This document shows positions 18,956 to 28,800 of a stretch of 30,209 nt of DNA, one piece after another. The stretch is from a virus. The stretch spans positions 1 to 30,209 of IMG/VR virus record IMGVR_UViG_3300006916_000228. One strand, given 5' to 3'. Position numbers and translations under genes: made by a program. Positions within the stretch are counted from its first letter, which is position 1; every line of letters begins with the position of its first letter. Below the pieces are notes generated by a model, which saw only the letters and a program-made list of their open reading frames with translations, was not told the DNA's origin and made no database searches.

Positions 18956-19146
18956 AGATCAAATGCAGCAACGAAGGAGTACGGGCGCTCGTCATCACCG
19001 TCGATGGCAAGAGGTGTGAGGCGACGTTCGACAAAGGCATCGCGAGCGTTGATGCCGAAACGGGAGAGGCACTGGTCGCTGCGTACCCGGACATCATGGA
19101 GGTCGTCAAGAAGACGGCCCGCAAATCATCCACACGTAAGGAGTAG
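18952..19146 (+). CDS. Small tail-module protein, unknown
   Basis: A 64-residue protein. ATG 18952 is chosen over ATG 18940 because GGAGG (18945-18949 region) precedes it at about 5 bases and it makes an ATGA overlap. It reads as a compact beta-beta-helix unit (VRALVITVDGKRCEATFDKG, GEALVAAYPDIMEVV) with a basic tail (KKTARKSSTRKE). The pattern of a short domain plus Lys/Arg tail is common in small proteins between connector and tail tube genes. No family recognised. Confidence 0.65.
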   Translation: MKIKCSNEGVRALVITVDGKRCEATFDKGIASVDAETGEALVAAYPDIMEVVKKTARKSSTRKE

Positions 19147-19151
19147 CCGCC

Positions 19152-20348
19152 ATGTCATTCGAGAGTGGCATCGGTGCGCTGCGGGCGAACTTCATTCGGG
19201 AGACGACCGCAGGCACGACACCAACCAACCCAGCGTGGCTTCGGTACAGCGACGAACTTGATAGCGTCGGGAATTGGGTACCGAACACGAACATCGCTGC
19301 ACGCACGGCGATCGGTACGCCAGACATCACTGGCTTCAGCATCGGCGCAGAGGACCACGAGTTCTCGGTCGCCTACAAGCTGCAACGCTGGCCTTCAGCG
19401 AGCGGCGATGCGTCATACGACGGTCTAATCCGTGACGCGAACGGATACCTCCCGGCGACTCACTCTTTCCTGTCGCGTCAGATTCTCTCTGGCGAAGGGA
19501 ACCAGAGTGGGGGCGACTTGCACGTCTACACCTACGGGACGGGCGGCAAGATCGACACCGTAACCGTAAGCGGTGATCCGGGCGACAGCGAGCCGGTCGC
19601 CGTCGAACTCGGATACCGCTTCGAGAAGATCCGCTCCTATGCGGTGAGCCAGCCAACAGCGGGCACGACGATGACGGTCGTATCGGCATCTGCGAGCGAT
19701 ACCACGCAGGACGTGACGGTCGAGAACCTGACCGGCGCGACCAGCGAGACGATCTCCCTGTCGGGGACCACGCCAGTAGCCGGTGTTACCTCGTTCTCCG
19801 ATATCGGTGCGGTGCGACTGTCTGCTGAGACGGTGGGAGACGTGACGGTCACGTTCACGACAGGCGGCGAGACGTGCGTCATCATTCTCGGCTCGGATTC
19901 GCAGCAGGGCATCGAAGGTGACTACGGCCTGCCGTTGCTCGGCTCGGGTTCGTATGAGTCGGCGCTCGGTACCGCGCTTGAGCACATTCTCGGTGACACG
20001 ATCAACAAGGGTGGCAGTGCGCTCGACGTGAACGTGATGACGCTCTCGTTCGAGGTGCAGAACAACATCCAGAGCGATGCGGTCACACGCGGCAAGCTCA
20101 AGGTGCAGAACGAAGGACTCCGCAACTGTTCGGCCAGCGCGACGGTGTTCAGCGCACGAGGTTCGCACGACTCGACGATCGACCACCTGAAGGCCACGCA
20201 GGCGAATATCACGTGGCAGATGGCAGGCGGCACGCTCCAGCTTGACAGCGCAGTGCTGACCGAGCCGGGTCCGCGTACCTACGAGAAAGGCAGCGCGACC
20301 ATGCAGCGTGATAACACGTTCACGGGCACGGGCATCACGATCACTTGA
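19152..20348 (+). CDS. Major tail tube protein
   Basis: A 398-residue beta-rich protein before the frameshifted chaperone genes, the standard place of the tail tube. The N-terminus (IGALRANFIRETTAGTTPTN, PAWLRYSDEL) and the C-terminal half (LPLLGSGSYESALG, VMTLSFEVQNNIQSDAVTRG, ATVFSARGSHDSTIDHL) are tube-like. Residues about 130-245 are a Thr/Val/Ser-rich stretch (VTVSGDPGDSEPVAVELGY ... TVGDVTVTFTTGGE) that looks like an added Ig-like surface domain. Hexamers of this protein stack into the tail. It is longer than minimal tube proteins (about 150-250), in line with the added domain. Confidence 0.8.
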   Translation: MSFESGIGALRANFIRETTAGTTPTNPAWLRYSDELDSVGNWVPNTNIAARTAIGTPDITGFSIGAEDHEFSVAYKLQRWPSASGDASYDGLIRDANGYLPATHSFLSRQILSGEGNQSGGDLHVYTYGTGGKIDTVTVSGDPGDSEPVAVELGYRFEKIRSYAVSQPTAGTTMTVVSASASDTTQDVTVENLTGATSETISLSGTTPVAGVTSFSDIGAVRLSAETVGDVTVTFTTGGETCVIILGSDSQQGIEGDYGLPLLGSGSYESALGTALEHILGDTINKGGSALDVNVMTLSFEVQNNIQSDAVTRGKLKVQNEGLRNCSASATVFSARGSHDSTIDHLKATQANITWQMAGGTLQLDSAVLTEPGPRTYEKGSATMQRDNTFTGTGITIT

Positions 20349-20363
20349 TAGGGAGACGACGGC

Positions 20364-20741
20364 ATGACAAAGAAGAAGCGAGCGGCGAACGGACAGGGGG
20401 CCGACCTCAAGATTGAGGACTTGTTCGTTCGTCGCACAGCGGAGGGCGAGATCGTACCGATCTCGGTTGAGGTTCCGGGCCTGAAGGGCAAGAAGATCAA
20501 AGTCTTACCGACGACGATCGGATCGGTCAAAGGGCTACAGAATCTCGACAAGGATGCAGTGACTTGGCCGATTGAGGAGAAGGTGCGCTACGTGCGGGAG
20601 CACGTGGTTGACCCTGCTCTCTCAGAGGTCACGATGGACGAAATCATCGACAACATGACGATGTGGGATCTGGACATGGTGCTCATCGCCGCGATTCAGG
20701 CCGGTAGCGCACTCAGGAGACAGCAGCAGGGAAAAGGGTAG
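20364..20741 (+). CDS. Tail assembly chaperone G (zero-frame product)
   Basis: A 125-residue protein between tail tube and tape measure, the place of lambda G-type chaperones, which coat the tape measure during tail assembly. It has a beta N-terminus (PISVEVPGLKGKKIKVLPTT) and a helical C-terminus (VTMDEIIDNMTMWDLDMVLI). Its last codons CAG GGA AAA GGG TAG contain GGGAAAA (20729-20735), so a share of ribosomes should slip back one base and make the longer product described separately. Start ATG 20364 has GGGAGA upstream. Confidence 0.83.
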   Translation: MTKKKRAANGQGADLKIEDLFVRRTAEGEIVPISVEVPGLKGKKIKVLPTTIGSVKGLQNLDKDAVTWPIEEKVRYVREHVVDPALSEVTMDEIIDNMTMWDLDMVLIAAIQAGSALRRQQQGKG

Positions 20742-20953
20742 GCCCGCGAAGGAGCTTCGAGGACAGTATTCTCGAAGTCGAGGCTTGGCTCCACACGCAG
20801 GGGTACAGGTACACTGGACCGGGCAATCTCTACGGGGTCACATTCGCGGAGATCGACAACCTCTCGGAAGGGCAGCGGCTTCTATCTCTGACAGCGGACG
20901 GCGTGACTAAGGGCGAGGAGGAAATGTTCAACCGTCTCGCTGAGGAGCTATAG
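20364..20953 (+). CDS. Tail assembly chaperone GT (-1 frameshift product)
   Basis: Slippage at G-GGA-AAA (20729-20735), placed correctly for the zero frame, moves ribosomes to the -1 frame, which is open from 20735 to TAG 20951-20953. The fusion is 124 zero-frame residues plus 72 more: RVGPRRSFEDSILEVEAWLH, then TGPGNLYGVTFAEIDNLSEG and a final helix. The second part has no start codon of its own, which is why it is missed by simple gene finding. In lambda the G/GT ratio is critical for tail assembly; the same arrangement is expected here. It ends one base before the GTG of the tape measure gene. Confidence 0.82.
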
Positions 20954-20954
20954 G

Positions 20955-23396
20955 GTGAGCCTGCTAACGATTGGCGCGAAGATCACAGCCGACACCGGGG
21001 CGTTCGTCTCCGGCATGGCGCAAGGCACGCGAGGGCTGCAAGCGTTCGCAGGTGCCGCAGGACTCGCTACGGGTGCGCTCGGCGCGTTCGCTGGTGCTCA
21101 AGCGATAGGAGCCGCGATACGGCGCACTCGCGAGTATCAAGCCGAACTCATCAAGCTCAACACGTTGGTCGGTATCAGCGTAGACGAACTTGATGGATTC
21201 GACCAAGCGTTCAGAGACATCTCAGCGGTAACGGGCACCGCTGCGTCGGATGTCGCCCGCGCTGGCTTTGCGATCACGTCGGGTGGTGCGCGTGGCGCAG
21301 AAGCGATCGAAGCAATCGAACAAGCCGCCAAGCTCTCTGCGATCGGTTTGGGTGATATGCAGACGATCGGGCGCACGCTGACCGCTGCGTTGCAGACGTT
21401 CGGCAGCACAGGCTTGACCGCATCGAAGGCAGCAGACACGCTCGCGGCTACGGTGCGAGAAGGAAACCTCGAAGCCTCAGAGCTTGCGGGCGCACTGTCG
21501 CGTGTGTTGGGTCCAGCGCAAGCACTCGGCGTATCGTTTGAAGATGTCGGCGCGTTCATGGCGACGTTCACCAGACTCGGAGGTGACAGCGCACAAGCTG
21601 CCACGGGCCTCCTAAACGTGTTCAACTTGCTAATCGCGCCACCCAAGCAAGCACGCGAGGCGATGGAGGAGTACGGCGTCAGCGTGGAGCGTCTGAGGCA
21701 GATAGCGGGTGAGCAAGGATTACAGCAAGCGTTAGAGGCACTCAGCACGGCACTCGGCGGCAACATTGACAAGCTAGGCGAGACGGTGCCGAACGTGCGA
21801 GCCAGCAACGCGGTACTCTCGACCGCTGTCGTTCAGGCCGAGGAGTATGCTCGCATTCAAGAAGATGTACGAGATGCGACCGGCACAGCCGCGCAAGCGT
21901 TCGCCACGTACTCGGAAACAGCTGACGCGAAGTTCGCGAGGTTCGGATCGGCAATCGAAGGCTTGGGCCTCGCTATTGGTTCGGCCTTGTTGCCGAGCTT
22001 GGCTCTGATGGTTACGGGGTTACAGACGGCAATCGCACCGTTCACCGGGTTGATTGAGCACTTCAACGAATTAGCTGCGATTCTCGCACGCGACCTAGAC
22101 GGTCCTTTGCAGGACTTTGTGGATTGGCTGCACGATCTTGACCCGAATCTCGACAGTGCCACGCAATCGCTCTACGACTACAACCAAGAACTCGCGAAGC
22201 TAGGCCGTGAGCCCGTAGACATTACGCCATACCAGCAACTTCAGAAAGAGCTTTCAGATTTAAGCGAGCAAGAACTCACCACGAAGGTCGAAGAACTGCG
22301 TCAAAGCATCCGGAATCTCACGCCGATGACCGAAGGATGGACGCAAGGCGCGATCGAGGCCCGCCGCGAACAGAAAAAGCTGGCCGAGGAACTGGTGCAG
22401 GTCAACACGCATCTGCAACAACGCACGGCAAGGACGAACGCACAGGCCGAAGCGGAAAGGCAGTTGACCGAGGAACAAGAGCGAGCACAGGCTGCGATCC
22501 GCACTCAGTTAGAACAACAGCGAGATGCAGAGCGACGAGACGCGATTGACCAGCTTCTTGGATCGCTAAAACAAAAAGCTGATCTGCTAGAGAAAGGCGA
22601 ACGCGCCATGCTGGCGAATCAGCTAGAAACACTCGGAGCGACAAACGCGGAGATCAGTCATGCGCTGGCACTGTATGACAGCGCCGAAGCACAAAAGGCC
22701 AAGACTGCGGAAGAAGAACGAGCGCGTGCGGTGCGGGCTCGTTTGCGGCGACAAGATTTAGCAGACCGGATCGCAGCAAGTGAGCGTGCCGAAGATCGAC
22801 GCAAGAAGCTACGGCAGAAGCTAGAGGAACAAGAAGAGAAACGTCGCCAAGCAGAGCAGCGCATGGCGCAGTTAGCGGAGCAGAATAGGCTGCGCGAAAT
22901 CAGTCAGGCGGCGGGTGAGATGGCCGACGCTTTCACTGATGCGTTTGAGTCGTTGGTGAGCGACATCAATAACGCAGAGGATGCTTTCAAGAGCCTACTG
23001 CGGACGATTGCCCAACAAGCCCAGCGGCAATTAGTCACGAGGTTCATTACACAGCCTCTGACCGACGCGATCTCGGGCGCGATTGATTCAATTACCGGAG
23101 TCAGTCTCGACACTACCATGACCGGCCCAGACTTGTCTGGCATGAGCAAGCTGGAGACGGGCACCGCAGTGGGGTCGCTACGAGTCCAGCCGGTGCAAAC
23201 GCCTTCTTCAGTTCGCGTGCAAACGAACCAACCGCAACCGCAGACAGTCGTGCAGCAGTCAATCACGTTCTCGCCCTCGTTCATCGACGGCGCAGACGGT
23301 GCGGCTTGGCTGCGTAGCAACTCGCAGGAGATTATGACCATTATCAGCGACGGTGCTCGTCGCAGTTCAAGCTACGCGACAGCGTTGAGAGGTTAG
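20955..23396 (+). CDS. Tail tape measure protein (TP901 type)
   Basis: An 813-residue protein starting with GTG 20955 behind GAGGAG in the end of the chaperone frame. Residues about 1-330 are the TP901 core: ALGAFAGAQAIGAAIRRTRE, a Gly/Ala-rich stretch (ASDVARAGFAITSGGARGAE), GRTLTAALQTFGSTGLTASK and SRVLGPAQALGVSFEDVGAF. Residues about 430-650 are a long charged coiled coil (Gln/Glu/Arg-rich). The C-terminal IAQQAQRQLVTRFITQPLTD segment resembles the lambda-type end. One hydrophobic helix (AIEGLGLAIGSALLPSLALM) near 335 may cross membranes at DNA ejection. It sets tail length; by the usual rule of about 0.15 nm per residue, near 120 nm. Base composition is lower in G+C than its neighbours (about 50% in lines counted). 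Confidence 0.93.
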   Translation: MSLLTIGAKITADTGAFVSGMAQGTRGLQAFAGAAGLATGALGAFAGAQAIGAAIRRTREYQAELIKLNTLVGISVDELDGFDQAFRDISAVTGTAASDVARAGFAITSGGARGAEAIEAIEQAAKLSAIGLGDMQTIGRTLTAALQTFGSTGLTASKAADTLAATVREGNLEASELAGALSRVLGPAQALGVSFEDVGAFMATFTRLGGDSAQAATGLLNVFNLLIAPPKQAREAMEEYGVSVERLRQIAGEQGLQQALEALSTALGGNIDKLGETVPNVRASNAVLSTAVVQAEEYARIQEDVRDATGTAAQAFATYSETADAKFARFGSAIEGLGLAIGSALLPSLALMVTGLQTAIAPFTGLIEHFNELAAILARDLDGPLQDFVDWLHDLDPNLDSATQSLYDYNQELAKLGREPVDITPYQQLQKELSDLSEQELTTKVEELRQSIRNLTPMTEGWTQGAIEARREQKKLAEELVQVNTHLQQRTARTNAQAEAERQLTEEQERAQAAIRTQLEQQRDAERRDAIDQLLGSLKQKADLLEKGERAMLANQLETLGATNAEISHALALYDSAEAQKAKTAEEERARAVRARLRRQDLADRIAASERAEDRRKKLRQKLEEQEEKRRQAEQRMAQLAEQNRLREISQAAGEMADAFTDAFESLVSDINNAEDAFKSLLRTIAQQAQRQLVTRFITQPLTDAISGAIDSITGVSLDTTMTGPDLSGMSKLETGTAVGSLRVQPVQTPSSVRVQTNQPQPQTVVQQSITFSPSFIDGADGAAWLRSNSQEIMTIISDGARRSSSYATALRG

Positions 23397-23397
23397 T

Positions 23398-24021
23398 ATG
23401 GCGACGTTCCCGAGGACCAGACTACCGGAACGGGTTGGCTTGCCGTGGCTACCGGGCGCGATCAAGCAACGCTCGCAGGCCGGTCTGCTACAGATCCGCA
23501 ACACGAAACAAGTCGGCTGGACGTGGACCGAGGAGTGGAACCTTCTGAGTGTCCGCAACGCGGACGACATGGCGCTCATCGCGTTCGTCACGAAGATGTG
23601 GAACCGAGGCGAGATCCACGACTTCACGCACCCGCTATTACCGGGTAGCGGTGTCGCTCGCAACGGAACGGGTACGGGCACGCCGGTAGTCAATGGCGCG
23701 AGCCAGACCGGCGACACCTTGAACGTGGACGGCTGGGGCGCATCGCAGTCGAATGTCATGCGGGCAGGCGATGTCTTTACGATTGGCACAACCGACAAAG
23801 CGGTCTACATGGTCGGCGCAGACGCAAGCTCGGATGGCGCGGGCGCGGCTACGTTGCAGATCAGCCCTGCCTTGCGCGTCTCGCCAGCAGACGGTGCGGC
23901 CCTGACGATCAGCGGTGTGACGTTTCGCGCTACTTGTCTCGACCGTTCGCAATTCGAGGGGTCGGAGGCACCGCAATACTATGGCGGGCTCACGCTGACC
24001 ATAACGGAGGCGCTGCCATGA
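23398..24021 (+). CDS. Distal tail / minor tail protein
   Basis: A 207-residue protein directly after the tape measure. N-terminal VGLPWLPGAIKQRSQAGLLQ and W-rich TKQVGWTWTEEWNLLSV resemble the first tail tip proteins of gene-transfer-agent-like and lambda-like tails. The middle carries a Gly/Ala/Thr-rich insertion (GVARNGTGTGTPVVNGASQT, GDTLNVDGWG) that looks like an added small beta domain. It would join tube to tip. Next gene starts in an ATGA overlap, with GGAGG upstream. No catalytic motif. Confidence 0.65.
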   Translation: MATFPRTRLPERVGLPWLPGAIKQRSQAGLLQIRNTKQVGWTWTEEWNLLSVRNADDMALIAFVTKMWNRGEIHDFTHPLLPGSGVARNGTGTGTPVVNGASQTGDTLNVDGWGASQSNVMRAGDVFTIGTTDKAVYMVGADASSDGAGAATLQISPALRVSPADGAALTISGVTFRATCLDRSQFEGSEAPQYYGGLTLTITEALP

Positions 24022-25457
24022 CTCGGACACTGAACAGTCCGATAGGCGATCAGCGCGGCGAGTTCGCCTACCTGTATGAGATCAATTATTCAGGCGGGAC
24101 ACTGTACCTGACAAACTCGTCGGCAGACGTGGATACAGCGGTACCGGGTGGCACGGGCGCGGCGAGCGTGGCGACGGACTCCAACGGCGTCAAAACGGGC
24201 GCGATGGATTTTTCGGAGTTCTCTGTTCAAGCAACGCTACCGACCGGCCTATCGTACATCGGAGACAACGGCGGTCAGACGATGGGCGTCGGCAATGATG
24301 CCACGGAGGGCAATTACGTCTACATGACGATGACTGCCTTTCAGTCGAGCGGCATATCCTTCGACGCTTTCGATAGCGTCATCACCGACAAGCAGAACAG
24401 CAGCATCGAAATGCTTGCGCGTATCTGGGTGCCGGGTACTTACGAAGACAACCGCCGCCTCGGTGGGCCGAACGGCTATATGGGAGGCACGACTGAAGCC
24501 ACGCTCGACTTCCTCGGCGGCGATGTCTATATGCGTACGTCAGGCACGACGGACATCGAATCCGGGGTGCTCGAGCTAATCAACAACGTCGGCGGTGTCA
24601 TCAACGCTGACATCCAAGAAGCGGATCAGCTCGGCGTGTGGATGTGGGTCCGCGTCAGGATCGAAGACGAGGGCGCGACGGACGGCAGGTACGCGAAGGC
24701 TTGGTATGGCTCACTCGCCAACGAGCCCGCCGGGTGGGACTTCTCCAATACGGGGGTCTTCAAGCGCGACCACGCGAACCTCGGTGACAAAATCGGATGG
24801 GGTGTTGCACAGCAGAACTATCGCGAGAACAGCGAGTCAATGAAGTGCGCGTTCCTTTCGTTCAGCTACGCGCCAAGCGGTGAGACGTTGACCGAGCCTC
24901 CTATCGCAGCAGTCCAGACATTCACGGCGGCTGGTGCCCAGCTTGTCCACGGACCAGCCGCCGAGACGGTAGACCGTAAAGCGCAGGGCGTCGAACTCGA
25001 ACTCTACGGGATCGACCAGACAATCACGGACGCCATACAAGCGAACAACTTTCGCGGCCATGTCTTGCGGATCTATCTCCTGCACTTCGATCAGACGACC
25101 GGGGCACAGGGGACACCGGACTTGCTATTCGTCGGACGGCAGAACGGCGAGTGGCGCGTTCAGGAGACGCGGGATCATAGCAATCAAGAGAGCGGCGGCA
25201 CGGTGTCAGTCAGGACTCGCGTAGCTGCCGACCTAGCACAGATCAACGCGAAGGTTTCCACGAGGTCGAACGTCCTCTCTCACGAGGAGATGATTCGCCG
25301 CTCGGGTGTCGCGAGTCCGAACGATCTCTTTTTCTTCCGAGTCAAGTCGCTCGCGAACAAAGAAATCTGGTGGGGTCCGACGAACCCCGAGAGGTCCGAC
25401 TATACTACCCCGCGCAGAGAACCGGGCGGCGAAGGCGATGCGGAGGTGGTGTGGTAA
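24018..25457 (+). CDS. Tail tip protein (DUF2163-like) with lectin-like insertion
   Basis: A 479-residue protein. ATG 24018 is chosen because GGAGG precedes it and it overlaps the previous stop as ATGA. The first 40 residues (EFAYLYEINYSGGTLYLTNS) and the last 170 (GVELELYGIDQTITDAIQAN, VRTRVAADLAQINAKV) look like one DUF2163-type tail fold. Between them, residues about 45-295 read like a concanavalin/LamG beta sandwich (SSGISFDAFDSV, IEMLARIWVPGT, WMWVRVRIED, MKCAFLSFSYAP). The insertion could bind surface polysaccharide. The boundaries and the fold name are inferred from strand pattern. Confidence 0.65.
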   Translation: MTRTLNSPIGDQRGEFAYLYEINYSGGTLYLTNSSADVDTAVPGGTGAASVATDSNGVKTGAMDFSEFSVQATLPTGLSYIGDNGGQTMGVGNDATEGNYVYMTMTAFQSSGISFDAFDSVITDKQNSSIEMLARIWVPGTYEDNRRLGGPNGYMGGTTEATLDFLGGDVYMRTSGTTDIESGVLELINNVGGVINADIQEADQLGVWMWVRVRIEDEGATDGRYAKAWYGSLANEPAGWDFSNTGVFKRDHANLGDKIGWGVAQQNYRENSESMKCAFLSFSYAPSGETLTEPPIAAVQTFTAAGAQLVHGPAAETVDRKAQGVELELYGIDQTITDAIQANNFRGHVLRIYLLHFDQTTGAQGTPDLLFVGRQNGEWRVQETRDHSNQESGGTVSVRTRVAADLAQINAKVSTRSNVLSHEEMIRRSGVASPNDLFFFRVKSLANKEIWWGPTNPERSDYTTPRREPGGEGDAEVVW

Positions 25458-25870
25458 GAGTCGCGAATCATGAGGTACTCGTCATCGACCTCGCAGAGCG
25501 GATGCGTGGCGAGCCGTTCGTCTGGGGGCAGACCGATTGTGCGTCGATCTGTCGCCGCACGCTGACCGTGATGCTAGGTGTTGATCCGTGGCGTGAGGCG
25601 TTGCCGAGCTACACTAATTTGCGCGAGGCGCGACGTGCGTTCGGTAAGGTAGACATGACGAGGATCTGGGACGATGCAAGCGAAGTCCGCGATCGTCTGA
25701 TCGTGACGGGCGACATCGGCATCGCTCCGCAGCTAGACGGTCACCGCCTGCCGTCGTTGTATGTAGCACTGCCGCGCTCGCTGGCTCTGATCGCGAACCC
25801 GTCAGAAGGCACAAGGACTATCCCGAGGGCTCAACTCCTAGAGGGGACGAGGTGGTATAGATATGGCTAG
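25451..25870 (+). CDS. DUF6950 / NlpC-P60-like tail protein
   Basis: A 139-residue protein. GTG 25451 has GGAGG 4 bases upstream and overlaps the previous gene by 7 bases; earlier in-frame residues are a shadow. It has the DUF6950 pattern: PFVWGQTDCASICR (Cys as in NlpC/P60 enzymes), LGVDPWREALPSYTNLREAR and VTGDIGIAPQ, then a strand-rich end. In gene-transfer-agent-like tails an NlpC/P60 peptidase sits between the DUF2163-type protein and the tip attachment protein, exactly as here. Whether it still cleaves peptidoglycan peptides is open, since only the Cys is clear and the His is ambiguous (LDGHRLPS). Confidence 0.72.
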   Translation: MVRVANHEVLVIDLAERMRGEPFVWGQTDCASICRRTLTVMLGVDPWREALPSYTNLREARRAFGKVDMTRIWDDASEVRDRLIVTGDIGIAPQLDGHRLPSLYVALPRSLALIANPSEGTRTIPRAQLLEGTRWYRYG

Positions 25871-28800
25871 TGTCACAGCGGCGACTATCATCAAAACAGG
25901 GCTCGTACTCGTCGGTCAGTGGGCGCTCGGGAAGCTACAGGATGCGCTAGACTCAGCGGGCGCACTCGGCGGCAAGAATCGCGAGTCGGTTGTTCGTCGC
26001 ATTGAGGCGCAGAAGGTCAACGTCCGAAGCACGCAGGCATCGCTGCCGGTAGTGTACGGTATCCAGCGGGTCGGGTTGATCGTCAACGATGTTCGCAACG
26101 CCAGCAGCCCCAGTACGTTCTTCAGCGGAGCGACCGGCAAGGACGTGCTGGTAAAATCCGGTGCCATCGCTATCGGCTCCGAGGACGGGTCTGGTATACA
26201 AGCGGTAGACAACATCCGCGTCTACGACGACGGCGACTACGCCATCACATCACCCGCGTCGTTCCCCTCGTCGGCTGTCAACACCAACGTGGCGCTGCCG
26301 TACACGAACTATCTGAAGTACATCATCCAAGACGGTGATGATGCTCAGACGGTACCGAGTGACCTCGGGACGGCGATGGGTTGGAGTGCGGACTACAAAG
26401 CGCGAGGCGTAGCATACGGGGCGTTCTTCTGCCTGTACAACGAGAACGTCTGGAAGCGCGGCGTCCCGCAGATCACGATGGATGTGACCGGGAACAGAGT
26501 TTACGATCCACGCACCTCGTCATGGATCGGCTACAACGCATCGGGCGCATCCTCTGACAATCCCGCACTCTGCATCCTCGACTATCTAACCTCGAAGCGG
26601 TACGGGGCGGGCATCCCCTACGCAGCGCGGGACGGTGGCACGCTCGACTTCATCGACGAGCAGAGCTTTGAGGACGCAGCAGACTACTGCGACGTGTTGG
26701 TCAACACGTACACGGCAGGACCGCAGGAGAAGCGGTTCCGCATGAACGCGGTGGTCGATACTTCGCGGGTCGTGTCCGCGAACCTCGTCGAGATGTTGGC
26801 GACTTGCCGAGGCGAACTCGTCTGGCAGAACGGCAAATATCGGCTCATCATCCGACAGCCGCAGACGGCTCAATCTTTTGAGTTGACCGAGGACAATATC
26901 GTCGGCGCGTTGGATTGGACACGGCAAGGAACCAGCGTACCGAACCTTATTGAAGCCACGTTCCCGAACGGCTCGGGCGACGACTATGTGGCCGACAGCA
27001 TCCAGTTCCCGCCAGTAGGCACGACGACCTATCTGGACGAGGACAACGGCATCGAAAACCGGCTGGAGATCGCGCTGCCGTACACGACGAGCATCTACCA
27101 AGCGCAGCGCACCGTGGAGACGATGCTCAAGGAGTTGCGTGCGGACGTGTACGTCACTCTAACGGCCACGCAAGCCGCGTACACCTTGCAGGTCGGAGAT
27201 GTCGTCAACGTCACTCACAGCGGCCCTCAGTGGTCGCAGAAGCCATTCGTGGTGCGTAGCGTTGCGCTTACGGCTGACGGACTCGTGGGGCTCGGCTTGC
27301 AAGAGTACGACTCGACCGCGTACACCCTGACGACCCCGGATCAAGAGTCGTCGGACGATGCCATCGACTTGCCCGATCCGCAACGTGCGTTCATCACGAT
27401 CGGTATGTCTGGCGACCGCTTCGTGTCGCAGGGTGCGACGACGAGCGGAGGAGTGGCAGCGCAGCAGTGGAAGCGGCGGCTCCAGTTCCGCACGGGGATC
27501 AACACGCGGTCGGTCAACATTGTATACGACTTCGACCGGCCCGGTCTGGCTGGGGGAGCCGCGACCAACTTCTCGCGCAACTACGTCCTCAACGTCACGC
27601 CTGACACTGAGGTCACGCACATCCTGCAAGACGGTGCGAGCGCCGATCAGATTTTCCTCGCTCGTGACGACAACGGCACGACCAGATACGACGAGGCGAT
27701 CAGTGTCACGATCACGCCGAACGATACGACGGGCGGCGGCGGGCAAGACGGGACAGTCGTCACGACACAGATCCTCGACCTCGCACTAGAGGATGATCTC
27801 GGGTTTCGGGTAGACGCTGAGGTCGAAGTCGTCGAGGCGAACTACGCGGAGGCGAACGGTGATGCGTGGTTCTCGTTTACGACCTCCATCGCATACTTCG
27901 CGCAAGGCTTCACGATGCCAGCCGGTACCGACCGCGATCTGGCGTCGGTCGAGGTGTACCTGCAACGGGTCGGATCGCCAACTGGCGACGTGAACCTGTA
28001 CGTCTACGACAACAACGCTACGCCGACACCGGACGAGCCAAACGCTTCGGTCGCTGCGGCAACGACATCATTCACGGCATCTAGTCTGAGCGCATCGGGT
28101 CAGGTCGTTCGTCTGGACATGGACCGCGTGAGCCTGACCGCTGGCGGTTCCTATTGGGTGGTCGTCGAACACATCGACAGCAGCGGAACCGACTACGTGC
28201 AGATCCGCGTGGACGAGTCGAGCCCGAACGGTTCGGACATGACCGACACGGCTACCTCGCCAGAGATCGTATCGTGGACCGTGACGAGTGCCTCGACCAG
28301 ACAGGCGGCGGGCTTCTACGTGCGGCGGTTCGGCACGCAGGTCGTCCCGACCCGACAGCTTGCGCCCGCTGCGGACAAGAGTGCGAAGTTCACATGGCAA
28401 GCGGACGGCACCGTTGCACTCGCCAGTCTCACCAGCGGAGGCGGTGGTGGTGCGACCACCCTCGCCGGCCTGACCGACACCACGATCACGGCACCGGGCG
28501 CTGGCGACTTCCTCCGCTACAACGGCTCGACGTGGCTAAACACCACACTCGTCGCAGGAGACATCCCTAGCCTAGACGCTGCCAAGATCACGACGGGGAC
28601 GTTCGCTACTGCGCGTATCCCCGACCTCGACGCCGCCAAGATCACGACAGGCACGTTCGCCATCGGGCGCATCCCGGTTGCATCGATTGACCACGATTCG
28701 TTGCTCAACTTTGTCGCAAACGAACACGTCGATCATTCAGCCGTGGCGATTACTGGAAGTTCAGGACTCACAGGTGGCGGCGATCTTACCGCGTCTAGCA

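Noticed and set aside
19425-20186. Antisense open frame over the tail tube gene
   Set aside because: Arg/His-rich shadow with no start signals.
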